Source: Phycisphaerales bacterium UBA1926
GTDB taxonomy: Bacteria > Planctomycetota > Phycisphaerae > Phycisphaerales > UBA1924
Direction: 5' to 3'
Assembly: GCA_002337215.1 (NCBI GenBank)
Contig: DDFO01000017.1
Coordinates: forward strand, 53,065-89,551
DNA length: 36,487 nucleotides
Positions 17,643-27,225 of the stretch are shown in pieces. The translations under genes were made by a program, and so were the position numbers. Every line of letters begins with the position of its first letter. The first letter of the stretch is position 1. The notes beneath the pieces were generated by a model. That model saw nothing but the letters and a program-made list of their open reading frames with translations. It was not told the DNA's origin and did no database searches.

Positions 17643-18007
17643 TCGGACGTTACTCGACCGCGTGCTGACGTTCAGGCCTCCACGTTCCGCTGTGCGCTCG
17701 CCAGTTCGAATGACGGGTCTTGGTGCGCGCCGAGAAACTTTTCGGACCTCTGTGCTCCGGGCAGGTTTTTCTGGAACCACGGCCCGTGTGGGCACGAATT
17801 GAAGTAAGTCTTTCGGAACTCCACTCGGGGTTCCGCTGTCGAACCCAATCGGGACGATGTGACGCAGGCGGACGCCGCGTGGTCTTGGCTCGTTTGGGCT
17901 CGAAGATGCAATTCAGGTAACGCCGTGCTCCTTTGTTGGAGTGGGCGTTTGGGGGAGATGTTCGGGATGGCGGCTCGGCCGTCCCTTCGAATGCAGGGGT
18001 TTTCAGC
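17643..18007. other. 365-base interval with no recognised gene
   Basis: No tRNA, tmRNA, SRP or RNase P signature was found. Two short hairpins can be drawn: GGAAC / GTTCC near 17816-17836 and CCGA / TCGG near 17731-17747. On the minus strand, 17672-17824 could encode about 50 residues from a GTG, with a composition (Phe, Lys, Asn, Glu) less biased than nearby shadow frames. This is not enough to call a gene. The last 60 bases must hold the leader of the metzincin gene, with an AGGGG about 9 bases before its ATG. Confidence 0.4.
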
Positions 18008-20578
18008 ATGACTATGACGACTCGGACTCACACGACTCGGGCGATCTCGGCCCTCGCGGGCATCTGCCTGGGAAGCGCTGCGATTGCCTCGGCAGCGATT
18101 GATGTGGCGCCCCCCGCGGGAATCGCGGCAGCGGACGGAACGGCCCGGCGTCACCTCGCCGCGGCGATGCTCCCCATGATGCCCGCTGAGCACCGTGCCG
18201 CGATTGTCGCGGCCGGCGGGATCGGCAGCGAGATGTACGCCGAACGGATGGAACCGTCAGACGCCGGTGATCTGCTCGTTGCGGGTGACGAGCGGTACGA
18301 GGTCCTCCGGGGCGTCGTGAGCCCGGCGCTGTTCGCTCGCATGAGTGAAACCCATCTCAAGAGCCTGCTTTACACCAAGGAGCGGACTGCTCGGGGCGAG
18401 ACGCCGCTTGCACAGTGTTTCGCACCGGGAACCGATCCGGAACTGATCGCGGCGTACGAGCTTCTGTTCCGGGAGCAATTCTGGAATGTGCCCCAAGAGG
18501 GCGGCGAGCGGTTCAACATCGCGTCCCGCTGGACGACGACCGCGACCGACGGCGGGTTCATCCCGGGGCAGGGTTCGCCCATCACGCTGACCTACTCCTT
18601 CGCCCCCGACGGCTCGCTCGCGGACAACCTCTTCGGGCAGAATCGCACGAGCCAGTTGTTCTCCTGGCTTAACAGCATCTACGGGAGCCCGGCGACCTGG
18701 CAAGCGCTTCTCGACAGCGTCTTCGAAGATTGGGGCGACCTGATCGGTGTGTCGTATGTCTACGAACCTAATGACGATGGTGTCGAAGCGAACACGCTCC
18801 CGGGGCAGCTCGGCGTGCGCGGCGACGTCCGGATCTTCGCGGTAACCCTCGACGGCGGCTTCGGCGTGCTCGCCTACAACCAGTTCCCGAACAACGGCGA
18901 CATGGTCTTCGACGCGTTCGACAGCTTCTTCAACAACACGAGCGCCAGTTCTCGCCGCCTGCGCAACGTCGCGTCGCACGAGCACGGGCACGGCCTGGGC
19001 TTCGCCCACTCCTGCCCCCAGAACGGCACCAAGCTCATGGAGCCGAGCGCGAACACGAACTTCAACGGGCCGCAGCTCGACGATATCTTGGCAGGCCAGC
19101 GGAACTACGGGGACATGCTCGAGCCCAACGACAGTGTCTTTGAGCCCACCGATCTCGGTACGTTCTCGATCGGGAGTGCGGACTTCGTCTCGAATGTGAC
19201 ACTCGACGACGGCGGAGACGTCGACTGGTTCCGCGTCGAGATCACCCAGCCCATGGAATTCATCGCCGACATCCAGCCCGACGCCGGGACATACCTCACC
19301 GGCGAGCAGAATGCCAACGGGAGCTGCCAGGCCGGCTCGCTCAACAACTTCGATGACAACCTGGACCTGACACTCGAACTCCGTGCCTCGAACGGGACAA
19401 CCGTCATCGAGTTCGAGAACAGCACATCGTTCGAGGGCGCCGAGCAGCTCCGCGCATCGATCAGCACCCCCGGGACGTACTACCTGCTCGTTGAGAGCGT
19501 CGATAGTCTCGAGCGGATTCAGCGATACCGTCTGGATCTCTCCACAGACCAGTTCCCGTTCGACGGGCCGAGCATCGCGGCGGTGAGCGAACTCCCGTCG
19601 GCGGCGCTCCCCGGTGATCCGGTCGACGTGGACTTCGAGATCCTCGCGAACGCGGACTCGATCACGGACGGCCCGGACCTGCTCTACCGCTTCGACGGTG
19701 GTGCATTCACACGGGTCGCGATGACCTCGCAGGGCAGCGATGTCTTCCGGGGAACGATCCCGGGGGCGGACTGCGAAGCCGAGCCCGAGTACTACATCGA
19801 GGTTGTGGGCGACGTCGTCGGCGCGGTGAACCTGCCGCTGGCGGGTGCCGCGTCACCGTTTGTCTACGCGGTCGGCTCGCAGAACGAATCGTTCAGCGAA
19901 GACTTTGAAAGCCCTGACCTTGGCTGGAACGACAGCATCAGCACGGCGTCCGCCGGTGACTGGGAAGTCGCGACGCCCGACGGGCTGAACGGCGCCCCCT
20001 CCGCGGACTTCGATGGCTCGGGCCAGTGCTACGTCACCGGGGCGGCCGCGAACGAGGATGTGGACGCCGGCCGGGTCTTCCTGCGGACACCGGCGTTCGA
20101 CTTCTCTACGGGCGGCACGATCGAGTACGCGTACTACCTTTCGGGGGGCGGCGATGCGTTGAGCGGTGATTCGCTCACCGTGGAGGTCTCGTTCAATCAG
20201 CAGATCACCTGGAACGAAGTGAAGTCGTACACCACCGACACCGGCGGGTGGCAGACCGATTCGATCAGCTACGACGCCTCCGAAGGCGTGGACGGCATCT
20301 TCTTCCGGTTCATCGCCGAAGACGGCGGGTTCGGCAACACCGTCGAAGCCGCGATCGACGCGGTGAGCGTGTTCACCGTCACCTGCGAGGAGCCTCAGGG
20401 CTGCAATGACGCCGACCTGAGCGAGCCGTACGACGTGCTCGATCTCGGCGACATCAACGCGTTCCTGAGCGGGTTCACCTCCCAGGACCCGATCGCGGAT
20501 CTCGCGGCTCCGTTCGGGGTGTTCGACCTCGCCGACCTCGGCGCGTTCGTCGCGGCGTTTACGGGTGGCTGCCCGTAA
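18008..20578 (+). CDS. Secreted metzincin metallopeptidase with pre-peptidase-type domain and GC-type dockerin-like tail
   Basis: An 856-residue exported protein. A signal peptide (AISALAGICLGSAAIASA, cleavage near 35) is followed by an N-terminal region and then the catalytic domain. The zinc motif HEHGHGLGFAH is at 324-334, and the Met-turn LMEPS is near 343. The HExxHxxGxxH pattern places it in the metzincins, closest to matrixin (M10)-like peptidases. After this come a PPC-like beta domain (about 385-515, with DWFRVEITQPM and YYLLVES), an Ig-like segment, and a jelly-roll-like domain (about 640-790, SEDFESPDLGWNDS). A Cys-bounded tandem dockerin-like tail (about 799-856) ends GGCP. I chose the ATG at 18008, with AGGGG upstream; MTM six bases later is an alternative. 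An intrinsic terminator follows. The substrate is unknown. Confidence 0.88.
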   Translation: MTMTTRTHTTRAISALAGICLGSAAIASAAIDVAPPAGIAAADGTARRHLAAAMLPMMPAEHRAAIVAAGGIGSEMYAERMEPSDAGDLLVAGDERYEVLRGVVSPALFARMSETHLKSLLYTKERTARGETPLAQCFAPGTDPELIAAYELLFREQFWNVPQEGGERFNIASRWTTTATDGGFIPGQGSPITLTYSFAPDGSLADNLFGQNRTSQLFSWLNSIYGSPATWQALLDSVFEDWGDLIGVSYVYEPNDDGVEANTLPGQLGVRGDVRIFAVTLDGGFGVLAYNQFPNNGDMVFDAFDSFFNNTSASSRRLRNVASHEHGHGLGFAHSCPQNGTKLMEPSANTNFNGPQLDDILAGQRNYGDMLEPNDSVFEPTDLGTFSIGSADFVSNVTLDDGGDVDWFRVEITQPMEFIADIQPDAGTYLTGEQNANGSCQAGSLNNFDDNLDLTLELRASNGTTVIEFENSTSFEGAEQLRASISTPGTYYLLVESVDSLERIQRYRLDLSTDQFPFDGPSIAAVSELPSAALPGDPVDVDFEILANADSITDGPDLLYRFDGGAFTRVAMTSQGSDVFRGTIPGADCEAEPEYYIEVVGDVVGAVNLPLAGAASPFVYAVGSQNESFSEDFESPDLGWNDSISTASAGDWEVATPDGLNGAPSADFDGSGQCYVTGAAANEDVDAGRVFLRTPAFDFSTGGTIEYAYYLSGGGDALSGDSLTVEVSFNQQITWNEVKSYTTDTGGWQTDSISYDASEGVDGIFFRFIAEDGGFGNTVEAAIDAVSVFTVTCEEPQGCNDADLSEPYDVLDLGDINAFLSGFTSQDPIADLAAPFGVFDLADLGAFVAAFTGGCP

Positions 20579-20617
20579 AAGACCGGCGGCCGCCCGCGGT
20601 CTTGATTGAAGAAAACG

Positions 20618-20646
20618 AGCCCGGGCCGCGTGCCCGGGCTTTTTTC
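20618..20646 (+). terminator. Rho-independent terminator
   Basis: A perfect GC-rich stem (AGCCCGGGC against GCCCGGGCT, 5-base loop) is followed at once by a run of six T. It lies 40 bases after the metzincin stop and isolates that gene from metH. This is the only strong intrinsic terminator I found in the window. Confidence 0.92.
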
Positions 20647-20711
20647 TTTGCGGACGGGCGGTATCATCCGTTCATCCGCATAAATGGAAATAGCGGGTTG
20701 TCAGTGTGAAA

Positions 20712-20725
20712 CGCCCTGATGGGCG
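20712..20725 (+). promoter_or_regulatory. Small hairpin touching the metH ribosome-binding site
   Basis: CGCCC-TGAT-GGGCG can form a 5-base-pair GC stem whose last base is the first base of the GAGGAG Shine-Dalgarno. It may modulate translation of metH or be chance. No cobalamin or SAM riboswitch was recognised in the 158-base gap. Confidence 0.25.
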
Positions 20726-20736
20726 AGGAGTCAGCG

Positions 20737-23700
20737 ATGCCAAGGCCGGCGTTTGGTGATGTTCTAGGGTCTCGGGTGCTTGTGCTCGATGGGGGCATGG
20801 GCACGAGCACACACCGGTATGACCTGTCCGTGGACGGGGACTACGCCGGATGCGAGAACTGCACGGACATCCTGACACGCACCCGGCCCGAGATGGTCGA
20901 GGCGATCCATCGGTCGTTCTTTGAGGCCGGGTCCGACGCGGTCGAGACGAACACGTTCGGAACGCCGATCCATGTGCTCGATGAGTTCGATCTGGGGGCG
21001 TCATCGTTCGAGTTGAGCAAGCAGTCAGCAGAGATCGCCCGCGCCGCCGCCGACGCGTGCTCGACGGCAGACAAGCCTCGGTACGTGCTCGGATCGATGG
21101 GCCCCGGAACGAAACTGATCACCCTGGGACAGATCACCTGGGAGACGATGCTCGGCTCGTACCGGGAAGCGATGCGGGGGCTCATCGCGGGCGGCGCGGA
21201 TGCGATCCTGATCGAGACCTGCCAGGACCTGCTCCAGGTGAAGTGCGCGGTGAATGCAGCGCTGGCAGCACTCGACGATTCGGGGAAGTCACCCCAAGAC
21301 ATCCCGCTCATGGTGAGCATCACGATCGAGCAGATGGGAACGATGCTTGTCGGGTCGAGCCTGGAGGCGGCGGTGACCGCCCTGCGGGACTACCCGATCG
21401 CGTCGATCGGGCTGAACTGCGCGACGGGCCCCACCGAGATGGGAGAGCACGTCAAGTACCTGTCGAAGGCGTGGGACCGGGCGATCACCTGCTACCCGAA
21501 CGCCGGGCTCCCCGTGCTGCAGGACGGGGAGACGGTCTATCCGCTCGGGCCGGCCCCCATGGCAGAGAGCCTGAAGACATTCGTTGAGCGATACGGCGTG
21601 TCGGTCGTCGGCGGATGCTGCGGAACGACGCCCGAGCACATCTCCGCGATGGCGGCAGCGGTCTCAGGGCTGAAACCCGGGCGTGCCGAGACACCGAGTT
21701 GGACGGCGAGTAGTTCGAGCCTGTTCACGCCGGTCCCCCACCGTCAGGACGCGAGTTTCCTGATCGTCGGCGAACGCTGCAACGCGTCGGGTTCCCGGAA
21801 GTTCAAGAGGCTGCTCGAGGAAGAGGACTGGGACGCGATCGTGTCGCTGGCTCGGGAACAGGTCCGGGACGGATCGCACGTGCTCGACGTGAACGTGGAC
21901 TACGCGGGGCGGGACAACGCACGGGACATGGCCGAGGTGGTCAAGCGGCTCGTGCGGCAGGTCGATGCGCCCCTGATGATCGACTCGACGCAGATCAAGA
22001 CGATCGAAGCAGGGCTGCAGCACGCGCCGGGCAAGTGCATCATCAACAGCGCGAACTTCGAGGACGGCGACGAGAAATTCGATGCGATCTGCGGCCTCGC
22101 GAAGACCTACGGCGCAGCCGTCGTGATCGGCACGATCGACGAAGACCCCGAAGCGGCGATGGCGAGAACGGCGGACCGGAAGCTCAGCATCGCGACGCGG
22201 GCGATCGAGCGGGCGACGACCGCGCACGGGATCGCGGTCGAGGACCTGTTCATCGACCCGCTGGTGCTGCCGATCTCGACAGGGATGGACTCGGACCGGC
22301 GGAGCGCCCTCGAGTTGGTCGATGGGACCAGGCGGATCAGCGAACAGTTCCCGGGGGTGCAGCTGACGTGCGGGTTGAGCAACGTGTCGTTCGGCCTGAA
22401 GCCGGCGGCGCGGGTGGTCCTCAACAGCGTGCTGATGCATGAACTCACGGCCGCGGGGATGACCAGCGCGATCGTGCACGCCTCCAAGATCCTGCCCCTC
22501 AACAAGATCGACGACGCGCAGATGAAGGCAGCGCTCGACCTGATCTACGACCGGCGCGACGCCTCGGTCGGCGGCACCGGGTTGCCCGAGGGGGTCGATG
22601 ACACGGGCCACGATCCGCTGCAGCACCTCATCGAGCTGTTCAAAGATGTGGGCGATATCGGCGGATCGAGAGTCGAGGCGAAGGACTTGACACTGGAAGA
22701 ACGCCTGCGCGTGCACATCATCGATGGCGAGAAAGAAGGTCTCGCCGATGCGTTGGAAGAGGCCCGCACGAGGTACGCCCCGCTCGACATCATCAACGAC
22801 CATCTCCTCGACGGGATGAAAACCGTCGGCGAACTGTTCGGCTCGGGGCAGATGCAGCTCCCGTTCGTCCTGCAGTCTGCGGAGGTGATGAAGAAGGCCG
22901 TGGCGCATCTCGAGCCTTACATGGAGCGGGTCGAGGGGCAGACCAAAGGGACGATCGTGCTGGCAACGGTCAAGGGAGACGTGCACGACATCGGCAAGAA
23001 TCTCGTCGATATCATCCTGACAAACAACGGGTATACCGTCCACAACATCGGGATCAAGCAGACGATCGACCAGATCCTTTCGGCCTTCGAGACGCACCGG
23101 CCTCACGCGATCGGTCTCTCGGGCCTGCTCGTCAAGAGCGTCAACGTGATGGAAGAGAACATCGCGACGATGAACGAGCGGGGCGTGACCGCGCCGCTGA
23201 TCCTGGGCGGGGCGGCGCTGGCGAGGAACTACGCCGAGGGCTACCTGCGCGGCAAGTACGACGGGTCGCTGCTCTATGGCAAAGACGCGTTCGACGGGCT
23301 CCGGATCATGGACCACATTGTCTCCGGAAGAACCGATGTGCTGGAGTCTGAGATCGCCGAGCGGCAGGCGAAGCGGGCCGAGGCCCGCGAGTCAAAGGGA
23401 ATGGTCGCCGAGACCCCGGGCGATTCGCGCAGCTCGGACGCCGGCGCACGCGTCGGCAGCACGAGCGGCGGCGGGACGCTGACACGGACAAGGTCGGATG
23501 TTCGACGCGATGTCGATCTGCCAATCGCGCCGTTCCTCGGGTCGCGTGTTGTCGAGGGTTTGAATCTTGACGACATCTATCCCTTCCTCAACCCGGTGGC
23601 GCTCTACCGCGTGCAGTGGCAGTTCCGCCAGGGGAAGCGGAGCAAGGTGGAGTACGAGGCCGAGATAACGGAGAAGGCGGAGCCGATGCTCGCCGAACTA

Positions 23701-24324
23701 AAGGCAAGGTGCCGGGACGAAGGGATTCTCGATCCCCGCGTGGTCTACGGGTACTACCCCGTGTGGAGCGAGGGCAACGACCTTGTGGTCTTCGATTCAG
23801 ACGACCACGATCGGGAGATCGAGCGGTTCACGTTCCCGAGGCAGGAAAAGAACCGCCGGCTGTGCATCGCGGACTTCTTCCGAGACGCGGACGAGTGCCG
23901 GGCGATGGGCCGCAAGGACGTCCTGGGGTTGTCATGCGTCACGATGGGGCAGCGGGTCAGCGAGGTCTGCAAGACGCTGTTCGAGCAAGACGATTACGCC
24001 GCGTACCTGTACATGCACGGGATGGGCGTGGAGACAGCCGAGGCGCTCGCGGAGCTGTGGCACAAACGGATGCGACAGGAACTCGGCATCGCGGGAGACG
24101 ACAGCCCGAAGATCAGCGACCTTTTCGCGCAGAAGTACCGCGGGAGCCGGTTCAGTTTCGGGTACGCGGCCTGCCCCGAGATGAGCGACCAAGACAAGCT
24201 CTGGCGGCTGATCGACCCGGGCCGGATCGGGTGTGAACTGACCGAGAATTGGCAGATCGACCCGGAACAGAGCACGAGCGCAATCGTCGTGCATCACCCG
24301 CAGGCGAAGTACTTCAACGCGTGA
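20737..24324 (+). CDS. metH: Cobalamin-dependent methionine synthase
   Basis: A 1195-residue, four-module enzyme that moves a methyl group from 5-methyltetrahydrofolate to homocysteine through cobalamin. The homocysteine module (about 1-330) has its zinc cysteines in GLNCATGP (near 228) and VVGGCCGTTPEHI (near 293). The folate module (about 340-600) starts IVGERCNASGSRKF. The cap and B12 module carries DVHDIGKNL near 750, whose His is the lower cobalt ligand. The reactivation module (about 930-1195) holds RFSFGYAACPEM, the AdoMet-binding RxxxGYxxCP motif. All modules are intact and of normal length. I chose the ATG at 20737, with GAGGAG 6 bases upstream, over the ATG at 20719. It is convergent with the ABC ATPase, 29 bases away. 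Confidence 0.97.
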   Translation: MPRPAFGDVLGSRVLVLDGGMGTSTHRYDLSVDGDYAGCENCTDILTRTRPEMVEAIHRSFFEAGSDAVETNTFGTPIHVLDEFDLGASSFELSKQSAEIARAAADACSTADKPRYVLGSMGPGTKLITLGQITWETMLGSYREAMRGLIAGGADAILIETCQDLLQVKCAVNAALAALDDSGKSPQDIPLMVSITIEQMGTMLVGSSLEAAVTALRDYPIASIGLNCATGPTEMGEHVKYLSKAWDRAITCYPNAGLPVLQDGETVYPLGPAPMAESLKTFVERYGVSVVGGCCGTTPEHISAMAAAVSGLKPGRAETPSWTASSSSLFTPVPHRQDASFLIVGERCNASGSRKFKRLLEEEDWDAIVSLAREQVRDGSHVLDVNVDYAGRDNARDMAEVVKRLVRQVDAPLMIDSTQIKTIEAGLQHAPGKCIINSANFEDGDEKFDAICGLAKTYGAAVVIGTIDEDPEAAMARTADRKLSIATRAIERATTAHGIAVEDLFIDPLVLPISTGMDSDRRSALELVDGTRRISEQFPGVQLTCGLSNVSFGLKPAARVVLNSVLMHELTAAGMTSAIVHASKILPLNKIDDAQMKAALDLIYDRRDASVGGTGLPEGVDDTGHDPLQHLIELFKDVGDIGGSRVEAKDLTLEERLRVHIIDGEKEGLADALEEARTRYAPLDIINDHLLDGMKTVGELFGSGQMQLPFVLQSAEVMKKAVAHLEPYMERVEGQTKGTIVLATVKGDVHDIGKNLVDIILTNNGYTVHNIGIKQTIDQILSAFETHRPHAIGLSGLLVKSVNVMEENIATMNERGVTAPLILGGAALARNYAEGYLRGKYDGSLLYGKDAFDGLRIMDHIVSGRTDVLESEIAERQAKRAEARESKGMVAETPGDSRSSDAGARVGSTSGGGTLTRTRSDVRRDVDLPIAPFLGSRVVEGLNLDDIYPFLNPVALYRVQWQFRQGKRSKVEYEAEITEKAEPMLAELKARCRDEGILDPRVVYGYYPVWSEGNDLVVFDSDDHDREIERFTFPRQEKNRRLCIADFFRDADECRAMGRKDVLGLSCVTMGQRVSEVCKTLFEQDDYAAYLYMHGMGVETAEALAELWHKRMRQELGIAGDDSPKISDLFAQKYRGSRFSFGYAACPEMSDQDKLWRLIDPGRIGCELTENWQIDPEQSTSAIVVHHPQAKYFNA

Positions 24325-24353
24325 GCTTCTGAGCCCGATGCCCGGCCTTTCGA

Positions 24354-25193
24354 TCAAGAGGCCCGGTGAAGGCGGGGCACGGCGCCGATGAGCTTCTGTG
24401 TATAGGGATGCTGCGGCTCATCGATGACCCGTCTCGTCGGGCCGGTCTCAACAATCTCGCCGGACTTCATGACCGCGACGCGGTGGCAGATGTGACTGAC
24501 GACGGCCATATCGTGGCTGATGAACAGGTAGGCGAGGCCGAATTCGTCCTGAAGATCCTGGAGCAGGTTGATGACCTGCGCCTGGATCGACACGTCGAGG
24601 GCACTGGTCGGCTCGTCACAGACAATCAACGCGGGATTGAGCGCGAGAGCGCGGGCGATCGCGATGCGCTGGCGCTGACCACCCGAGAACTGGTGCGGAT
24701 AGCGATCGAGGGCATCGGCAGGCATGCCGCAGCGATCGAGGAGGCCCTCCGCGAGCCTGCGTCGCTGCGAACGGGTCCCCCCGAGCCCATGAATGGCGAG
24801 GGGCTCGGCGACGATACTGCCGATGCGCATCGTTGGGTTGAGGCTCGCCGCCGGGTCCTGAAAGACCATCTGCATACCAGCGCGGAGGCCGCGGAGTCGC
24901 TTCCGCGATGCCGTCGCGAGGTCGTCACCCCGGAATCGCACCCTGCCGCCGGCCGGGGTGATAAGCCGAAGAATGGCGCGCGAGAGAGTAGTTTTCCCAG
25001 ATCCGGATTCACCGACGATGCCGAGTGTCTCGCTGCGGTTGAGCTCGAAAGACGCCCCCTTGACGGCGACGAAAGGCTCGGGACGGGCAAAGCCGGACCG
25101 CTGACCCGGGAACGTCACACGGAGATTCTCAACCGCGAGAACGGGCTCGTCGTGCGGAGGCTGCGCCGTGGTCTCTGGAGCGGGCGTTGTCAC
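24354..25193 (-). CDS. Oligopeptide/dipeptide-type ABC transporter ATP-binding protein (OppF/DppF-like)
   Basis: A 279-residue ATPase. Walker A is GESGSGKTT (61-69), the Q-loop is MVFQDPAASLNP, the ABC signature is FSGGQRQR (about 170-177), Walker B is LIVCDEPTSALD, and the H-loop is ISHDM. FQDPxxSLNP and the C-terminal HPYTQKLIGAVP are typical of the Opp/Dpp family, which energises peptide or nickel uptake at the inner membrane. The start is taken as GTG at 25193: it is the last reasonable start before the divergent asnB gene, and residues upstream lose all resemblance to the family. No permease, binding protein or OppD partner is next to it, so it must work with subunits encoded elsewhere or not at all. 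Confidence 0.9.
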   Translation of the reverse strand: MTTPAPETTAQPPHDEPVLAVENLRVTFPGQRSGFARPEPFVAVKGASFELNRSETLGIVGESGSGKTTLSRAILRLITPAGGRVRFRGDDLATASRKRLRGLRAGMQMVFQDPAASLNPTMRIGSIVAEPLAIHGLGGTRSQRRRLAEGLLDRCGMPADALDRYPHQFSGGQRQRIAIARALALNPALIVCDEPTSALDVSIQAQVINLLQDLQDEFGLAYLFISHDMAVVSHICHRVAVMKSGEIVETGPTRRVIDEPQHPYTQKLIGAVPRLHRAS

Positions 25194-25275
25194 GATCGGA
25201 GGGTATCGTGGCCGATGAAGGGATGCGGGGTGCGCGCCCCAGCAGTGGACGGAGTCTCTGTTCGGAGCGGTGCCG

Positions 25276-27129
25276 ATGTGCGGGATCTGTGGTGTTGTGG
25301 CGGCCCGGGGAAAAGAGGTCGAGATCGATCGGCAGGGCCTGGAACGGATGCGGGATCGGCTGACCCACCGCGGGCCGGACAGCGCCGGCGTCTCCTGGGC
25401 CCTCGAGAACGACGGGACCGCGTACGCCGCGTTCGGCCATCGACGACTCGCGATCATCGATCCGACCGAGAGCGGGAACCAGCCCATGACGACCGCGGAC
25501 GGTCGATACACGATCGTCTACAACGGGGAGTTATACAACGACGCGGAAGTGCGACAGGCTCTCGAAGCCGAGGGTGTCCCGATCGCCTCGAGCAGCGACA
25601 CAGCGACGGTACTGCACGCGGTGGCTCGGTGGGACGCAGACGCGTGCGGTCGGCTGCGCGGGATGTACGCGTTTGCGTTGTGGGACGATCGCGATCGGGT
25701 GCTTCTACTCGCTCGGGACGGCATCGGGATCAAGCCGCTGTTTTGGACGTTGAAGGGCCAACGGGTGATCTTCGCGAGCGAGATCCCGGCGCTGTTCGCA
25801 CATCCCGCGGTCGTCGCCGAGCCGGATTGGGAGGCGGTATCGGGATATGTCTCGACCGTACGGACAACGCTGGACGACCGGACGATGTTCGCAGACGTGC
25901 GCACGGTCCGGCCCGGCGAATGGATCCGGATCGAATGCGCGGAGCCGGGCCTGTCCATCTCGAAGACCTTCCCAGCGCAGCCGGGTTCGGGGCTCCAACA
26001 GGGATCTGAACTCGGGGGGACGGAATCGCTCGCCGCGGTCATCGAGGACTCCGTCCGTGCGCACCTGCGGAGCGATGTCCCATGGTGCTCGCTGCTGAGC
26101 GGGGGGCTCGACAGCACGGTGATCGCGATGCTCGCGGCGGCGGAGGCGGGTTCGCTGCGGACCTACGTCTCGGGGTGCCCCGAGGCAGGCGAAGGGCTCG
26201 CCGACGACTTCGCGTTTGCCCGAGAGGCCGCGGACGCGATCGGGACAATGCACGCGGAGGTCCCGGTCAACGAAGCGACGTTCATAGACCGCTGGCCCGC
26301 GATGATCGCGCAACTCGGCGTGCCGATGAGCACCCCGAACGAGGTCGCGATCCATGCGGTCGCGGACCGGCTTCGGACCGACGGGCACAAAGTCGCGCTC
26401 AGCGGCGAGGGCGCCGACGAGCTCTTCGCGGGGTACGAGTTGCCGATGCTGAGCGCTTCGACATGGGTCGCGGAGAACCCCGACGCGGACGCGGCGGCTG
26501 ACGCGGCCGCGGCGCTTGACTCGGCGGCGTGGCTGACCCGCGAGAACAAGGGCCTGTTCTTCTCTCCGGCGATGCAGGAGCACGCGGGCGGCGACGCGAT
26601 GCTGCTGTCGTGGTACACCACGCTGATCTGCGAGGAGCGCGACGCAGCATCGAGGCACAACGCGAACGCGGACGAAGCGCGGGTTCGTTCATTCCTTGGA
26701 CTCCAGAGGCGGGTGAACCTCGTCGGGTTGCTGCAGCGACTGGACACCTCGACGATGCTCGCATCGGTCGAGGGGCGGGTGCCTTTCTCGGACGCGATCG
26801 TCCTCTCGGCCGCACGCGATATCGGGCTCTCGGACCTGTTCACATCAGGCGACCCACCCGGCACAAAATTGGCGCTGCGGCGGGCCTTCGTGGGGCGCGT
26901 CCCCGCGTCGATCGCGACACGGCCCAAGCGGAGTTTCCCGCTGCCATTTCAGGGGTGGCTCCCGGCGATGACGCGCCGAGTCGAGTCCAGCGAGTTCCTC
27001 CCCGAGGTCTACACGAGAGAAGCGATCGCGTTCGCGTGTGCCGAGCCCTCACAGCATTGGAACATTGCCTGGCCCATGTTCAATCTCGCGTTGTGGGCCG
27101 AAAACACGTTCGAGTCAAGGACAGACTGA
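25276..27129 (+). CDS. asnB: Asparagine synthetase (glutamine-hydrolysing)
   Basis: A 617-residue two-domain enzyme that makes asparagine from aspartate with glutamine nitrogen and ATP. The start must be the ATG at 25276, because the next codon is the catalytic Cys that becomes the N-terminus (MCGICGVV). GGAG lies about 8 bases upstream. The glutaminase domain (1-200) shows HRRLAIIDPTESGNQPM and YNGELYND. The synthetase domain shows the ATP loop LLSGGLDST near 273 and ALSGEGADELFAGYE near 374. C-terminal RPKRSFPLPFQGWL is the usual conserved block. AsnB relatives also amidate cell-surface or natural-product substrates, but nothing nearby suggests that. It is divergent from the ABC ATPase across an 82-base gap. 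Confidence 0.94.
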   Translation: MCGICGVVAARGKEVEIDRQGLERMRDRLTHRGPDSAGVSWALENDGTAYAAFGHRRLAIIDPTESGNQPMTTADGRYTIVYNGELYNDAEVRQALEAEGVPIASSSDTATVLHAVARWDADACGRLRGMYAFALWDDRDRVLLLARDGIGIKPLFWTLKGQRVIFASEIPALFAHPAVVAEPDWEAVSGYVSTVRTTLDDRTMFADVRTVRPGEWIRIECAEPGLSISKTFPAQPGSGLQQGSELGGTESLAAVIEDSVRAHLRSDVPWCSLLSGGLDSTVIAMLAAAEAGSLRTYVSGCPEAGEGLADDFAFAREAADAIGTMHAEVPVNEATFIDRWPAMIAQLGVPMSTPNEVAIHAVADRLRTDGHKVALSGEGADELFAGYELPMLSASTWVAENPDADAAADAAAALDSAAWLTRENKGLFFSPAMQEHAGGDAMLLSWYTTLICEERDAASRHNANADEARVRSFLGLQRRVNLVGLLQRLDTSTMLASVEGRVPFSDAIVLSAARDIGLSDLFTSGDPPGTKLALRRAFVGRVPASIATRPKRSFPLPFQGWLPAMTRRVESSEFLPEVYTREAIAFACAEPSQHWNIAWPMFNLALWAENTFESRTD

Positions 27130-27158
27130 CCCCGCTGGAGTTCACACGCGATTTCTGA

Positions 27159-27187
27159 TTGTGCGAAGAACACACCTCTGCTAGTTT
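27159..27187 (+). promoter_or_regulatory. Putative promoter for the M64 peptidase gene
   Basis: A -35-like TTGTGC (27159-27164), a 17-base spacer and a -10-like TAGTTT (27182-27187) stand just ahead of a small palindrome CTCCC / GGGAG (27192-27205) that would lie at the transcript start. Position and spacing fit; hexamer matches are moderate. Confidence 0.35.
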
Positions 27188-27225
27188 GACTCTCCCGCGT
27201 GGGAGCAAATCCGGAGATTCGAACG

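Noticed and set aside
20579..20736. Cobalamin or SAM riboswitch before metH
   Set aside because: No B12 box or SAM-aptamer pattern was found. The gap is filled by the terminator and a small hairpin.
21664..23316. 550-codon minus-strand frame opposite metH
   Set aside because: It is a shadow of metH codon bias. No motif is visible.
25194..25511. Longer N-terminus for the ABC ATPase
   Set aside because: It would overlap the start of asnB on the other strand and adds only Arg/Pro-rich shadow sequence.
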